A DNA stretch of 64,000 bases, taken from contig CAWBTE010000017.1 in the NCBI GenBank assembly GCA_963791615.1, forward strand, positions 62,001 through 126,000, given 5' to 3'. Origin of the DNA: CAILZL01 sp963791615 (GTDB lineage Bacteria > Pseudomonadota > Gammaproteobacteria > Steroidobacterales > Steroidobacteraceae). The first letter of the stretch is position 1. Each line of letters begins with the position of its first letter. The notes under the pieces were generated by a model. That model saw only the letters and a list, made by a program, of their open reading frames with translations, searched no databases and had not been told where the DNA came from. The position numbers and the translations under genes are program-made. Positions 8,636-18,974 of the stretch are shown piece after piece.

Positions 8636-10720
8636 ATGCCGATTCAGAGGTTTGCTGTGGTGGATCTGTCCGAAAATAGCGCAGTGCCCATGGTGGTCCT
8701 GGCCCGTCAGCAGGAGCACGTCGAGTTCATCAACAGCACCCTGCGCAAAGCGGGCCATGCCGCGCATTGTCACTGGGTTATTGAACTCAATGATCTCAGC
8801 GATGCGCTGAGCCAGATCAACACTCAGATGATTCTTGCCGTGATCGGTAACGATCCCGAAGAAATCTCCCGCACCCTGCAAGCCACACGACAGTTCGCTC
8901 CCAACATTCCCACCGTCCTGATCCGCGATCAGGTGGATGAAGCCAGCATCACCCAGGCCATGTTGGCCGGTGCGCGCGATGTGGTCAGCTTCACGCATCC
9001 ACAACGGCTGCAAGCCGTGGTCAGCCGCGAACTGCACAGCTTTCGTCTCGAACGCAAACTGGTCGCCACGCTCAACAACGCCAATGAATATCGCGAGCAG
9101 CTCAAGCAACTGATGTCCGGTTCCGCCGATGCCATCGTGCATGTGCAGGAAGGCATCGTCATCGGCCCCAATCCGGCCTGGCTTAAATTGCTGGGCCACG
9201 AGGATGCCAGCGCAATGGAAGGCCAGCCCTTGATGGACTTTTTCGAGATGGATTCGCATACCGCGCTCAAGGGCGCACTGGCCGCTTGTCTGCAAGGCAA
9301 GTGGTCGGGCCATGCGCTGAAAATCAACGCACTGCTGGCAGGCGGCGGCACCTTGCCGCTGGAGTTGATGCTGCAAGCATTGGAACTGGACGCCGAACCG
9401 GCAGTACAGCTGCAAGTGCCCGCACATCGTCACGACACACGCCCGCTGGAATCACAGGTGAATGCGGCGCTGGAGCGGGATGCCGCCACCGGCTTGCTGC
9501 AATGGAGCTTTTTTATCGAGCAGCTGCGCAACCGTCTGGCTGAACCGGTGAAAGGCGGCGTACGCGAACTGATCTGCATTCAGCCAGACAAATTCGGCGA
9601 ACTGTTTGCCGAACTCGGCCCGGCCCAGGTTGAAGAATTCATGGCCCACTTTGTCGGCCCCATCAAGGAACAACTGCAAGCCAGCGACCTCAGCGGACGC
9701 TTTGGCAGCGCCTTGATTTTTGTACTGGTGGAGCGCGGCACCCACGGCGACGTGGAAGCCTGGTGCAGCAATGCCACGCGCCGCATCGCCGAACAGGTGT
9801 TCACCGCCGGTGACAAATCACTGAGCTGCACCTGCACCGCCGGCATCGCCACGATTTCCCCGCAAGGCAATGAGAATATTGACCGACTGATCAGCGACGC
9901 CATGCAGGGCAACCAGCAGGCGCAGCAGGAAGGCGGCAACCGCACCGAGATTGTCGATCACATTGACGAGGACACGCAGCAGCAACTCAATGACAAGTTG
10001 TGGGTGCGCCTGCTCAAGACCGCACTCATGGAAAACCGCTTCCGTCTGCTGCAACAACCCATCGTCACGCTCAGCGGCGAAGACAAGGGCATGTGTGACG
10101 TGCTGGTGCGCATGCTGGATGAATTGAATCAGGAAGTGCTGCCCGCCGAGTTTCTCGCCGCCGCAGAACGCAATGACCTGATGAAAAACATTGATCGCTG
10201 GGTGATCGGCGCCGCCATCTCGTTCAGCAGCACCCGCAAGGTGGACAAGCTGTTCGTGCGGCTGTCCAAGGATTCCGTGCTGGACAAATCGTTGCCCACC
10301 TGGCTGGAAAATCAGCTGCGCGCCACGCGCATTGATCCGGCCCGCATTGTGTTCGAGTTCAGCGAAGCGGTGGCCAGCACCTATCTCAACAACACGGTCG
10401 AACTCGCCAATCAATTGCACAAGATCGGTTTCCGCCTTGCCCTGGAACACGTCGGCAATGCCCGCGATCCGGTGCAGGTGCTGGGTCATCTGCCGCTGGA
10501 TTACATCAAGATCGACGGTGCACTGATGCAGGGCCTGTCCACCGACATGCGCGCCCAGCAGCTCATCAGTTCATTGATTACGGCCGCGAAGAAACACAAC
10601 ATCAGCACCATCGCCGAGCGTGTCGAAGACGCCAATACCATGGCCGTGCTGTGGCAACTGGGCCTGCAGTACGTGCAAGGCTACTTCGTGAATGAACCCG
10701 AACGGGTGACGCTGGGTTAG
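8636..10720 (+). CDS. FimX-like receiver-PAS-GGDEF-EAL protein with degenerate catalytic motifs
   Basis: 694 residues. A receiver-like N-terminus (about 15-135), a PAS domain (about 135-250, HVQEGIVIGPNPAWLKLLGH), a GGDEF-like domain lacking GGDEF (about 300-430) and an EAL-like domain (about 445-690). The EAL signature reads DVLVRM and the DDFGTG position reads LEHVGNA, so phosphodiesterase activity is unlikely. Length and order resemble Pseudomonas FimX (691 residues), a c-di-GMP receptor for type IV pilus assembly. It probably senses c-di-GMP rather than turning it over (inference). A generic degenerate EAL protein remains possible. Confidence 0.82.
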   Translation: MPIQRFAVVDLSENSAVPMVVLARQQEHVEFINSTLRKAGHAAHCHWVIELNDLSDALSQINTQMILAVIGNDPEEISRTLQATRQFAPNIPTVLIRDQVDEASITQAMLAGARDVVSFTHPQRLQAVVSRELHSFRLERKLVATLNNANEYREQLKQLMSGSADAIVHVQEGIVIGPNPAWLKLLGHEDASAMEGQPLMDFFEMDSHTALKGALAACLQGKWSGHALKINALLAGGGTLPLELMLQALELDAEPAVQLQVPAHRHDTRPLESQVNAALERDAATGLLQWSFFIEQLRNRLAEPVKGGVRELICIQPDKFGELFAELGPAQVEEFMAHFVGPIKEQLQASDLSGRFGSALIFVLVERGTHGDVEAWCSNATRRIAEQVFTAGDKSLSCTCTAGIATISPQGNENIDRLISDAMQGNQQAQQEGGNRTEIVDHIDEDTQQQLNDKLWVRLLKTALMENRFRLLQQPIVTLSGEDKGMCDVLVRMLDELNQEVLPAEFLAAAERNDLMKNIDRWVIGAAISFSSTRKVDKLFVRLSKDSVLDKSLPTWLENQLRATRIDPARIVFEFSEAVASTYLNNTVELANQLHKIGFRLALEHVGNARDPVQVLGHLPLDYIKIDGALMQGLSTDMRAQQLISSLITAAKKHNISTIAERVEDANTMAVLWQLGLQYVQGYFVNEPERVTLG

Positions 10721-10755
10721 ACGATGACCTGCGTCCTGATGGTGACTACTCCGAA

Positions 10756-11601
10756 TCACCAGCTCAACGGATTGACTCGGTAGTACCGGCTCAGTAACTC
10801 GTACAGCGCTGGATGCTGCTGCACCAAATGCGCAGGCTGTTCAAAGAATGTCTCCGACGCCACCGCAAAAAACTCTGCCGGATCAGTCGCTCCATAGTGA
10901 TCCAGCAAGGTTGGCTGATGATGTACAGCCTGCTGCTGTAATCGCGCAAACTCCGCAGTAAATACTTCCGTCCAGCGCTGCCGAAAAACACCGCGATGGA
11001 TCAGCGGAATGCCGTTCGCTTGTCCATCTTCCTGATCGAGCTGATGTGCAAACTCATGGATCACCACATTGCGACCATCACTCACATCCGCAGCGCCAAC
11101 CAGTACATCCTGCCATGACAGAATAACCTTGCCCTGGGACCACGATTCACCCGACAGCGCCTGTCGCTGCTCATGCAAGACACCCGCCTCATCCGGGCGC
11201 GCGCGACTTACCAGAAAACTATCGGGATACACCAGAATTGATTTCAGGTCATGGAAATAGTCGGTGCGACGATTGAGCAATAACAGACAGGCCTGCGCTG
11301 CAATGGTGACCCGTACTTCATCAGTGATTGGCAAACCCGCACAACCGATGAATTCCTTTTCAGCCATGAACACCTGGATATGCCGCTTGAGTTGCAGTTG
11401 CAGATCAGCCGGCAGCAGCCGCACGTAAGGCACACGCTGTTTGAGTATGTCGCGCCATGCCACCGGAAATGGTCTTGATCTGAGCTTGCGTCGCCGCCAT
11501 GCGGTCAACGCCGGCTCAAATACCAGCCACGCAACTGCCAGCAGCGCCACCACCCATAAACCCAGCACCAGCACTGCCCACTCCCCGGATAACGATGTCA
11601 C
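10756..11601 (-). CDS. mtfA: M90-family zinc metallopeptidase MtfA
   Basis: 281 residues with the zinc motif HEFAHQLDQEDG (HExxH) near residue 183 and a downstream Glu in EFFAVASETFFEQP, as in MtfA/M90 peptidases. In E. coli MtfA binds the repressor Mlc and affects the glucose PTS. A hydrophobic N-terminus (WAVLVLGLWVVALLAVAWL) suggests membrane anchoring, unlike short cytosolic forms. The gene is convergent with the FimX-like gene, with 35 bases between their stops. Confidence 0.92.
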   Translation of the reverse strand: MTSLSGEWAVLVLGLWVVALLAVAWLVFEPALTAWRRRKLRSRPFPVAWRDILKQRVPYVRLLPADLQLQLKRHIQVFMAEKEFIGCAGLPITDEVRVTIAAQACLLLLNRRTDYFHDLKSILVYPDSFLVSRARPDEAGVLHEQRQALSGESWSQGKVILSWQDVLVGAADVSDGRNVVIHEFAHQLDQEDGQANGIPLIHRGVFRQRWTEVFTAEFARLQQQAVHHQPTLLDHYGATDPAEFFAVASETFFEQPAHLVQQHPALYELLSRYYRVNPLSW

Positions 11602-11682
11602 CTAACTGGGTATGAGGCCGGGGCAATTCAATGGCGGGCAATCAAATAATCCCCAGACGCCACATTATTCAGCAGTATCCCC

Positions 11683-11774
11683 GTAGGGCGCAATCCGTCT
11701 TCGGACTACGCCTCCAAAGCCTGACGCCATCAGATCATTCAACTTCGCGTGGCGGGTTTGGAACCCACCCTACG
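11683..11774. repeat. GTAG-type REP-like pair
   Basis: GTAGGGCGCAATCCG near 11683 and GGCGGGTTTGGAACCCACCC with TACGC ending at 11774 are oppositely oriented REP-like units in the gap between mtfA and the DUF2971 gene. The stems are less perfect than in the other copies. Confidence 0.55.
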
Positions 11775-11803
11775 CGCTGAGTCAGGCATAATGCTTTGCA
11801 GTC

Positions 11804-12698
11804 ATGTTATACAAATATGTGTCATTCACGCGTGGCATCGACATACTGCGCAATCTAAAAATTCGCCTCACCCAACCGAGCGAGTTTAATGATCCATTTG
11901 AACTCCACCCCAGCTTTGATTTGATGTCCAAGGCTGATATTGCCGCCCTTCCTGATGCTCCGTCCAACGAAGATGGAAAGCCTTCAAACATGAAGGTTCT
12001 TACTCCGGAGGCCCTCCAACGAATGCTGTCGGCCGTTTTTCCGGTTATGCAGAAGAACGCTAAGCTACATGCCGCTCATCCCGGCGCATCATTTGCAACC
12101 AACAACAACGACGTTGCGCGAACATACTACGATCAACACTTTGAATTCTATCTCTAAGCCAATCCCATGATAGCCTCCTTATGTGGGCACATTATGCTGA
12201 CTATCATCACGGCTTTGCCATAGGGTTTGACGAAGAGCACGCGTTCTTCAAGGGTGCCGAGCTGGTTCCTGATTGCCACGTCTATGTGCAGTCGAATACA
12301 AAGACAAGCGTCCCGTCCTCTCACCAAGCACTCAGAATACCCCTCAGATTTTCTTTCGAAAAAGTCCTGATTGGTCATATGAACGCGAATGGAGATTGAT
12401 ACGTCCACTTAACGAAAGTGATGAAAAGATTGATAAGGACCCCTGCCCCGTTCACCTCTTTAGCGTTCCCGCCGAAGCCATTGTGGAAATAGTTACTGGC
12501 GCACAAATGCGTCAACATGAGTATCAGGAGCTATGCAGATACTGCGTCTCTGATGACAAGCTAAAGCATTTAACAATTCATCACATTCAATTGAGCAAAG
12601 ACACGTACACACTCGAAACTCATCCACCGATTGATGGAAAAGCGAACCCGCAAGCACGTACTGGGAAAGCGATGTATGCGCGAGATTTCGACATCTAA
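11804..12698 (+). CDS. DUF2971 domain protein, two apparent frameshifts
   Basis: The N-terminus MLYKYVSFTRGIDILRNLKI with RLTQPSEFNDPFE is the DUF2971 start. The frame breaks near 12143, where conserved GILSLS sequence and MWAHYADYHHGFAIGFD resume in another frame. It breaks again near 12288, where VEYKDKRPVL and SYEREWRLIRPL continue in a third. Each break is explained by one missing G; repaired, the protein has 298 residues. Function unknown; the family often lies in defence or mobile regions. The sequence is more AT-rich than its neighbours, so transfer is likely, and genuine decay cannot be excluded here. Confidence 0.75.
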
Positions 12699-12824
12699 AG
12701 CGGGAGCAACTGGCGCCGAACTGTCGGGTGTTGTAGTACGTGACTGCGTGCTACTAAGAGTCCGCTATCTAGGCCAGTAGAATTTTGACTCGATCGACCG
12801 CTCTGGCCCGACAGCCAAGCCACC

Positions 12825-13184
12825 TCACAACAACCCAGCCAACTCCCGCACCAATTCGTGAATGCCATTGGGTTTGAGCAGCAGTTTGCGCACGCCCATC
12901 GCCATGGCTTGTTGCTGTTCTTCGCGATCGATACAGCCTGTGACAATCACCACCGGCAATTGTGGCTGCTGCGCCAGTGCGATACGTGCGAATTCAAGGC
13001 CCGACATGCCGGGCATGTTCATGTCGCTGATCACCAGATCAAACCGGTCGGGATGTTGCGTGAGTTCGTGCAGGGCGGCGGCGCCGGATTGATGCGTCGT
13101 CACCGGATGTCCCGCCTCCTGCATCACCCGGGTCATCAGGTAACACAGGGCTTCGTCATCATCGACATACAGAATATGACCCAT
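12825..13184 (-). CDS. single-domain response regulator (receiver only)
   Basis: 119 residues starting MGHILYVDDDEALCYLMTRV. The acidic pocket DDDE, phospho-acceptor Asp in VISDMNMPGMSG, Thr in IVTG and Lys in LLLKPNG are all present, so it should be phosphorylatable. There is no output domain. The ATG at 13184 is preceded by AAGGAAG, whereas the longer open frame (to 13238) has no such site. It follows potI by 22 bases on the same strand and may be cotranscribed with the polyamine transporter. Its partner kinase is not in the window. Confidence 0.9.
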   Translation of the reverse strand: MGHILYVDDDEALCYLMTRVMQEAGHPVTTHQSGAAALHELTQHPDRFDLVISDMNMPGMSGLEFARIALAQQPQLPVVIVTGCIDREEQQQAMAMGVRKLLLKPNGIHELVRELAGLL

Positions 13185-13206
13185 GAAAACTTCCTTGTTG
13201 ATAACG

Positions 13207-14046
13207 TCAGGTAGCGCCAGCTGCCAGCCGCAGGTCACGCTGTCGCAGCCGTTCGCGACGCAGCATCAGATAGCCGGTGATGATCACGCCCAAGCTGACA
13301 ATGCCCACCATAATCGTGGCCAGTGCATTGATGTCCGGACTGACACCCAGTCGTACCTTGGAGAAAATCACCATCGGCAAGGTGCTGGAGCCGGGTCCGG
13401 AGACGAAGCTGGCGATCACCAGGTCATCCAGCGAAATGGTGAAGGCCAGCAGCCAGCCTGACACCAGCGCGGGAGCAATGATGGGTAAGGTCACCAGCAG
13501 AAACACTTTCACCGGACGTGCGCCGAGATCCATGGCGGCTTCTTCGAGTGAGCCATCCAGCGTCGACAGGCGTGATTGCACAATCACCGTGACATAGGAC
13601 AGCGTCAGCGTGATGTGGGCGATGGTGATGGTGGTGACACCACGACCAGCGGGCCAACCGAAAGCCTGTTCCATCGCCACAAACAGTAACAACAGCGACA
13701 GACCCGTAATCACTTCCGGCATCACCAGTGGTGCGGTGGTCATGCCGGCCAGCAGGGTACGGCCCTTGAACTGACCGAAACGCGCCAGCGCCATGCCGGC
13801 CAGCGTGCCGAGAATGGTGGCGCCGGTGGCGTTGAGGGCGGCGATGCGTACGCTGAGCCAGGCCGCTTCCAGAATCTGGTCGTTCTCGAACAACCTTCCA
13901 TACCACTGCGTGGAGAAACCGCCCCACACCGTGACCAGCCGCGATTTATTGAAGGAGTACACCACCAGCGACAGGATGGGGATGTACAAGAAGGCAAAGC
14001 CGAACACCATCGCCGACAGTCTGAATAGCGAAGTTTTTGTCTTCAT
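13207..14046 (-). CDS. potI: putrescine ABC transporter permease PotI
   Basis: 279 residues (E. coli PotI 281) with about six membrane segments beginning LSAMVFGFAFLYIPILSLVV and the EAA-type cytoplasmic loop SLEEAAMDLGARPVKVFLLV. It pairs with PotH to form the inner-membrane channel for putrescine. Last transporter gene of potF-potG-potH-potI; its ATG overlaps the potH stop (ATGA). Confidence 0.94.
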   Translation of the reverse strand: MKTKTSLFRLSAMVFGFAFLYIPILSLVVYSFNKSRLVTVWGGFSTQWYGRLFENDQILEAAWLSVRIAALNATGATILGTLAGMALARFGQFKGRTLLAGMTTAPLVMPEVITGLSLLLLFVAMEQAFGWPAGRGVTTITIAHITLTLSYVTVIVQSRLSTLDGSLEEAAMDLGARPVKVFLLVTLPIIAPALVSGWLLAFTISLDDLVIASFVSGPGSSTLPMVIFSKVRLGVSPDINALATIMVGIVSLGVIITGYLMLRRERLRQRDLRLAAGAT

Positions 14047-15083
14047 GCGCGGCCCGCCTGCGTTTCACGCGCCTGCGCCCGCTGGAAGTACACAATGGGC
14101 GCCACCAGCACTAACAACAGGGCAATGGCCACGGCACTGGCCACCGGCCAGTCGCGATTGTTGAAGAACTCGGTCCACAACACTTTGCCGATCATCAGCG
14201 AATCCGCCGGCCCCAGCAGGGCTGGAATCACGTACTCGCCCACGGCCGGAATGAATACCAGCATGCAACCTGCGACCACACCGGGCAGGGACAGCGGCAA
14301 GGTGATGGTCAGGAAGGCGCGCAAGGGTTTGCAGCCGAGATCTTCAGCCGCTTCCAGCAAGGTGAGATCCATTTTTTCCAGATTGGCATACAGCGGCATG
14401 ACCATGAACGGCAGGTAGGAATAGACAATGCCCAGATACACGGCAAAGTTGGTTTGCAGCATAACAATGGGTTCGTCGATCACGCCCAGCCAGATCAGCA
14501 AATTGTTGAGCAGACCATTGTTCTTGAGAATGCCGATCCACGCATACACGCGCAGCAGGAACGAAGTCCAGAACGGCAGGATCACCAGCATCAGCAGGAT
14601 GCCACGCCAGCGAGTGTCAGCGCGTGCAATGGCATAGGCCAGCGGATAACCAATCAACAACGCAATCAGCGTGGAGATGGCGGCCACCTGCAATGAATTC
14701 AGGAAGGCGCGCACATACAGGCTGTCCTCCCACAGATACAGAAAATTGCCGGGATTGATGTTAAGGCGAATATCGGCGAGACGATCACCGGCCCACTGCA
14801 CCAGTGGCTGGTAAGGCGGCATGGCGATCTGCGTTTCCGAAAAGGAAATCTTCAGCACGATCACAAACGGAATCACGAAGAACAGCAGCAGCCACAGCCA
14901 GGGCAGCGCAATCACGGCGGTGCGTCCCTTTACGCCCCAACGCGCCAGACGCGCTTCAGTCCAGCGATACGGCGGCAGGCTCTTCAATACACGCAACATC
15001 AACTGCACACCCGCGCTGAAGCCCTCGCCTTGCGGTGGCTGCGCGCGCCCGGAATGATGACCAGGTCGCGGCTGGCTACTCAT
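14043..15083 (-). CDS. potH: putrescine ABC transporter permease PotH
   Basis: 346 residues, slightly longer at the N-terminus than E. coli PotH (317). Membrane segments start at WLWLLLFFVIPFVIVLKISF, and the permease EAA loop is LLEAAEDLGCKPLRAFLTIT. Its ATG overlaps the potG stop (ATGA) and its own stop overlaps potI, so the operon is tightly coupled. The first 30 or so residues are Pro/Gly-rich and a later start (MLRVLKSLPPY) is possible. Confidence 0.93.
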   Translation of the reverse strand: MSSQPRPGHHSGRAQPPQGEGFSAGVQLMLRVLKSLPPYRWTEARLARWGVKGRTAVIALPWLWLLLFFVIPFVIVLKISFSETQIAMPPYQPLVQWAGDRLADIRLNINPGNFLYLWEDSLYVRAFLNSLQVAAISTLIALLIGYPLAYAIARADTRWRGILLMLVILPFWTSFLLRVYAWIGILKNNGLLNNLLIWLGVIDEPIVMLQTNFAVYLGIVYSYLPFMVMPLYANLEKMDLTLLEAAEDLGCKPLRAFLTITLPLSLPGVVAGCMLVFIPAVGEYVIPALLGPADSLMIGKVLWTEFFNNRDWPVASAVAIALLLVLVAPIVYFQRAQARETQAGRA

Positions 15084-16226
15084 GCGCTGACCACCACCGG
15101 ACTGGTGTCATGCCAGTGCAGAAACACTTCCTGCTCCCAGGTAATGTTTTCATCATCGTGACGCCACATGTTCGGGCGCGTCACGCGCAGTGTCTTGCCG
15201 GAGGCCAGCCGGATCAGAAACACCGACATGTCGCCCATGTAGGCGATTTCCTTGACCACGCCACGCGCCCAGTTTTCTTCCGTGACCGGCTGCTTGAGCG
15301 TGAGCTGGATTTTCTCGGGACGAATCGCCACCCATACTCTGGCCTGCGGCGCGGAGCTGATGCCATGCGCTACATACACCGGCCGATCCAGTTCGGGACA
15401 GGTTATGCGCACATGATCCGGTTCGTCAGCGGTGAGATGTCCTTCAAACAGATTCACCGAGCCAATGAATTCGGCGACGAACTTGTTGTTCGGGAATTCG
15501 TAAATGTCCTTGGGCGTACCCACCTGCACGATCTTGCCCTGGTTCATCACGCCGATGCGCGAGGCCAGCGTCATGGCCTCTTCCTGATCGTGCGTCACCA
15601 CTACAAAAGTAACGCCAAGCTTTTCCTGCAGATTCACCAGTTCAAACTGGGTGTGTTCGCGCAGCTTCTTGTCCAGTGCGCCCAGCGGTTCATCCAGCAA
15701 CAGCAACTTGGGCTGTTTGATCAGCGCCCGCGCCAACGCCACTCGCTGCCGCTGACCACCGGACAATTGATGCGGTTTGCGCTTGCCAAACTCACCCAGG
15801 CTCACCATCTTGAGCATGTCGGCGACGCGATCGGCTATCTCCGATCTGGCCTTGCCTTCCATGCGCAGGCCAAAGCCCACGTTCTGTTCCACCGTCATAT
15901 GCGGAAACAGCGCATACGACTGGAACATCATGTTGACTGGACGTTCGTACGGGGGAATGCCGCTCATGTCCATGCCATCAATGAATATCTGGCCGCTGCT
16001 GGGCTCCTCAAAACCGGCCAGCATGCGCAGCAAGCGTGGTCTTGCCGCAGCCCGAGCCGCCGAGCAAACAAAAAAGTTCCGTGCGATAGATATTCAGTGA
16101 GACATCATTGACCGCAACAAACTCACCGAAGCGCTTGGTGACGTGGTCAATGCGGATGTACGGCTCGGCCTTGGGGTCGTTCCAGGGTTGACGTACAGAC
16201 GCAGACTCAAGCGCAGTTGAAGCCAT
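15080..16226 (-). CDS. potG: putrescine ABC transporter ATPase PotG (frameshifted near 16032)
   Basis: ATPase of the putrescine importer. Residues 1-60 include IRIDHVTKRFGEFVAVNDVS and the Walker A GGSGCGKTTL. The frame then fails and LRMLAGFEEPSSGQIFIDG continues in another frame. Later motifs are intact: Q-loop FQSYALFPHMTVEQNVGFGL, signature LSGGQRQRVALARAL, Walker B LLLLDEPLGALD and a TOBE-type C-terminus. One extra A on the + strand at about 16032 explains the break; corrected length is 381 residues (E. coli 377). Probably a sequence error. Confidence 0.92.
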
Positions 16227-16288
16227 GTCCGCTCCGGGAATCGATGAAGTGACGGGGGCGACCGACGGTCGCCCCGGGTTGCAATGGA

Positions 16289-17458
16289 TTACTTGCCAGT
16301 CTGGAAACGCGTCCAGGTGCGGGTCAGCAGGCGATTGTAGTCATCGGCTACGGCCAGCTCCGGCGACAGCTTGGCCTTCACTTCAGCAGGGGGATACACA
16401 CCGGGATCGTTCTTTACCGCATCATCAATGAGCGTCTCGGAGGCCAGATTGCCATTGGCGTAGTTGACCGCATTGGAGTTGGCCGCGGCCACTTCCGGTT
16501 GCATCAGATAGTCCATGAACAGGTGCGCGTTCTTCGGATGCTTGGCATCCGCCGGAATCGACATCATGTCGAACCAGATGATGGTGCCTTCCTTCGGCAC
16601 TGAATACGCCACGGTCACCCCGTTGGCCGCTTCGGCGGCGCGGTCACGCGACTGCAACACATCGCCGCTGTAACCCACGGCAATACACAGATCGCCATTG
16701 GCGAGATCTTCAATGTACTGCGAGGAGTTGATCTTGCGCACATAAGGACGGATCTTCATCAGCTGTTCTTCCACCAGCTTCAGGTCATTGGCATCCTGGC
16801 TGTTGGGATCCTTGCCCAGATAGATCAGCACGATGCTGCGAATATCCGAGGCCGCATCCAGAATGGAGATGCCACAATCCTTGAACCTGGCGGCAATCTT
16901 CGGATCCAGCACCAGCGACCAGCTGTCCACCGGCGCATCCGCCATGATCTTCTTGACCTTTTCAACGTTGTAACCAATGCCGTCGGTGCCCCACATGTAG
17001 GGAATGGCGTGTTCATTGTTGGCGTCGTGCAAGGCCACACGCTGCATGATGCCCGGATCCATGTTGCCGAGGTTCTTGAGCAGCGACTTGTCGATCTTCT
17101 GGAACACACCCGCCTTGATCTGACGTTCCATGAACTGCGCCGAGGGAATGACGATGTCGTAACCGGTGTTGCCAGCCAGCAGCTTGGTTTCGACCACTTC
17201 GTTGGAGTCGAACACATCGTAGTTGACCTTGATGCCGTACTTGGCCTCGAAGTTCTTCACCGTATCTTCGGCGATGTAGTCGGACCAGTTGTAAACATTC
17301 AGGACTTTCTCGGCATCGGTCACGACGCCGGCGTCAGCCGTTGCAGCAGGTGCTGTCGTATCTTCTTTCTTGCTGCAGGCGGCCAGCAGCAAACCCGTCA
17401 TGCCGATGCAGGCAAGTTTGACAGCGAGGGAAGGATTCAACCGGGAGTGAACAGACAT
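16289..17458 (-). CDS. potF: putrescine-binding lipoprotein PotF
   Basis: Periplasmic solute-binding component of PotFGHI. The ATG at 17458 (MSVHSRLNPS) has a GAGG ribosome site. The signal ends in a lipobox, MTGLLLAACSKKED, so the protein is probably lipid-anchored, unlike soluble E. coli PotF. Family motifs: LNVYNWSDYIAEDTVKNFEA, KYGIKVNYDVFDSNE and WGTDGIGYNVEKV. It heads the operon potF-G-H-I, and puuA lies upstream, linking uptake with catabolism of putrescine. Confidence 0.93.
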   Translation of the reverse strand: MSVHSRLNPSLAVKLACIGMTGLLLAACSKKEDTTAPAATADAGVVTDAEKVLNVYNWSDYIAEDTVKNFEAKYGIKVNYDVFDSNEVVETKLLAGNTGYDIVIPSAQFMERQIKAGVFQKIDKSLLKNLGNMDPGIMQRVALHDANNEHAIPYMWGTDGIGYNVEKVKKIMADAPVDSWSLVLDPKIAARFKDCGISILDAASDIRSIVLIYLGKDPNSQDANDLKLVEEQLMKIRPYVRKINSSQYIEDLANGDLCIAVGYSGDVLQSRDRAAEAANGVTVAYSVPKEGTIIWFDMMSIPADAKHPKNAHLFMDYLMQPEVAAANSNAVNYANGNLASETLIDDAVKNDPGVYPPAEVKAKLSPELAVADDYNRLLTRTWTRFQTGK

Positions 17459-17545
17459 GGCGCGCCTCACGATGCGGGATGGGATTGCGTGAGCGTAACG
17501 CAGCGGCGGCGGCGGGCCAAGAGGTAGATAAGCCGTACTTTCGTC

Positions 17546-17615
17546 GTAGGGGCGATTCGTGAATCGCCCTGTTTTGATCCATACACACCGAGGGCGGTTC
17601 GCGAACCGCCCCTAC
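17546..17615. repeat. inverted pair of GTAG-type REP elements at the puuA stop codon
   Basis: GTAGGGGCGATTCGTGAATC with GCCC at 17546-17569 faces AGGGCGGTTCGCGAACCG with CCCCTAC at 17591-17615. On the minus strand the right unit starts flush with the puuA TAG, giving two TAGs in a row. It lies between puuA and potF and could act as a processing or attenuation point. Confidence 0.8.
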
Positions 17616-18950
17616 TACACATTCAGCAGCAGATGCTCGCGCTCCCAGGAGCTGATGACCTTCAGGAAAGTCTCGTACTCGGTTTCCTTGACCGCCGTAA
17701 ACGCCATCACGAAGCGCTCGCCGAGCAGGTCGATCAAGGGTCGGCACTCACGCAGCAAACGCAGAGATTCTTCGAGATTTCTCGGCAGGGAGTACGGCAT
17801 GTCGTAAGCGCTGCCCACCACTGGATCGGTGGGCTTCAGGCCCTCGATCATGCCCAGATAACCACAGGCCAGCGACGCCGCAATGGCCAGGTAACCATTG
17901 GCGTCCGCGCCACCGACACGGTTTTCGACGCGGCCGGTTGTCCGGGCCGGAAACCGGCACCCGCAGTCCGGCGGTACGATTGTCGTAGCCCCATTGCGTG
18001 TTGATCGGTGCGGAAAGATTGCGCTGGATGCGCCGATACGAGTTCACATTTGGTGCAAACAGTGACATGGCGCCGGGCAGGTACTTCTGCAGCCCGGCGA
18101 TGTGCGCAAAAAACAGGCTGGAGGCGCTGCCGTCGTCGTTGCTGAAAATGTTCTGGCCGGTGTTGCTGTCAACAATACTCTGGTGGATGTGCATGGCGCT
18201 GCCCGGCTCACGCGCCATGGGTTTGGCCATGAAGGTGGCGTACATCTTGTGGCGCATGGCGGCTTCGCGCGCGGTGCGCTTGAACAGGAACACCTGATCC
18301 GCCAGCGACAGCGCATTGCCATGGATCAGGTTGATCTCCATCTGCGCCGCGCCGTCTTCATGAATCAGGGTATCGATTTCAATCCCCTGCGCTTCGCAGA
18401 AGGCATACATGTCATCGAACAGCGGATCGAATTCATTCACCGCTGCGATGGAATACGACTGACGGCCAATCTCGGGGCGACCGGAACGGCCCACCGGCGG
18501 CTTGAGCTGGTAATCGGCATCGATATTGGGCTCGACCAGGTAGAACTCCAGCTCCGGCGCCACCACCGGCTGCCAGCCGCGCTCCGCATACAGGCCCAAT
18601 ATTTTTTGCAGCAGATAGCGCGGCGCCATCAACACCGGCGACCCGTCGGAATAGAAACTGTCGTGGATGACCTGCGCGGTGGGCTCTGCTGCCCACGGCA
18701 CCACATGCACGGCATTGGGATCACCCTTGAGCACGATGTCGATTTCCGCCGGATTGATGGCGCGTTCATCGGAAGGGTAATCACCCGTTACAGTTTGCAG
18801 AAAGATGCTCTCCGGCAGGCGCATGCCTTCTTCTTCGGCAAACTTTTCCGCCGGCATGATCTTGCCGCGCGCCACACCCGCCATGTCGGGAATGACTGCC
18901 TCGACTTCCGAGATGCCGTGTTCTTTGAAGAAAGTATGGATCTTGCTCAT
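17615..18950 (-). CDS. puuA: gamma-glutamylputrescine synthetase, glutamine synthetase family (frameshifted near 17933)
   Basis: Glutamine synthetase-fold enzyme; with puuD and puuB adjacent, the role is ATP-dependent ligation of glutamate to putrescine (PuuA). Start MSKIHTFFKEHGISEVEAVI at 18950. Visible: PELEFYLVEPN, HEDGAAQMEINLIHGNAL, KPMAREPGSAMHIHQS and NSYRRIQRNLSAPINTQWG. After VPVSGPDNR the frame is lost, then RVENRVGGADANGYLAIAAS continues in another frame to the C-terminus. One extra base at about 17933 explains it; corrected length is about 444 residues. Confidence 0.88.
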
Positions 18951-18974
18951 GACGATCAACCCGGTTGTTACAAC

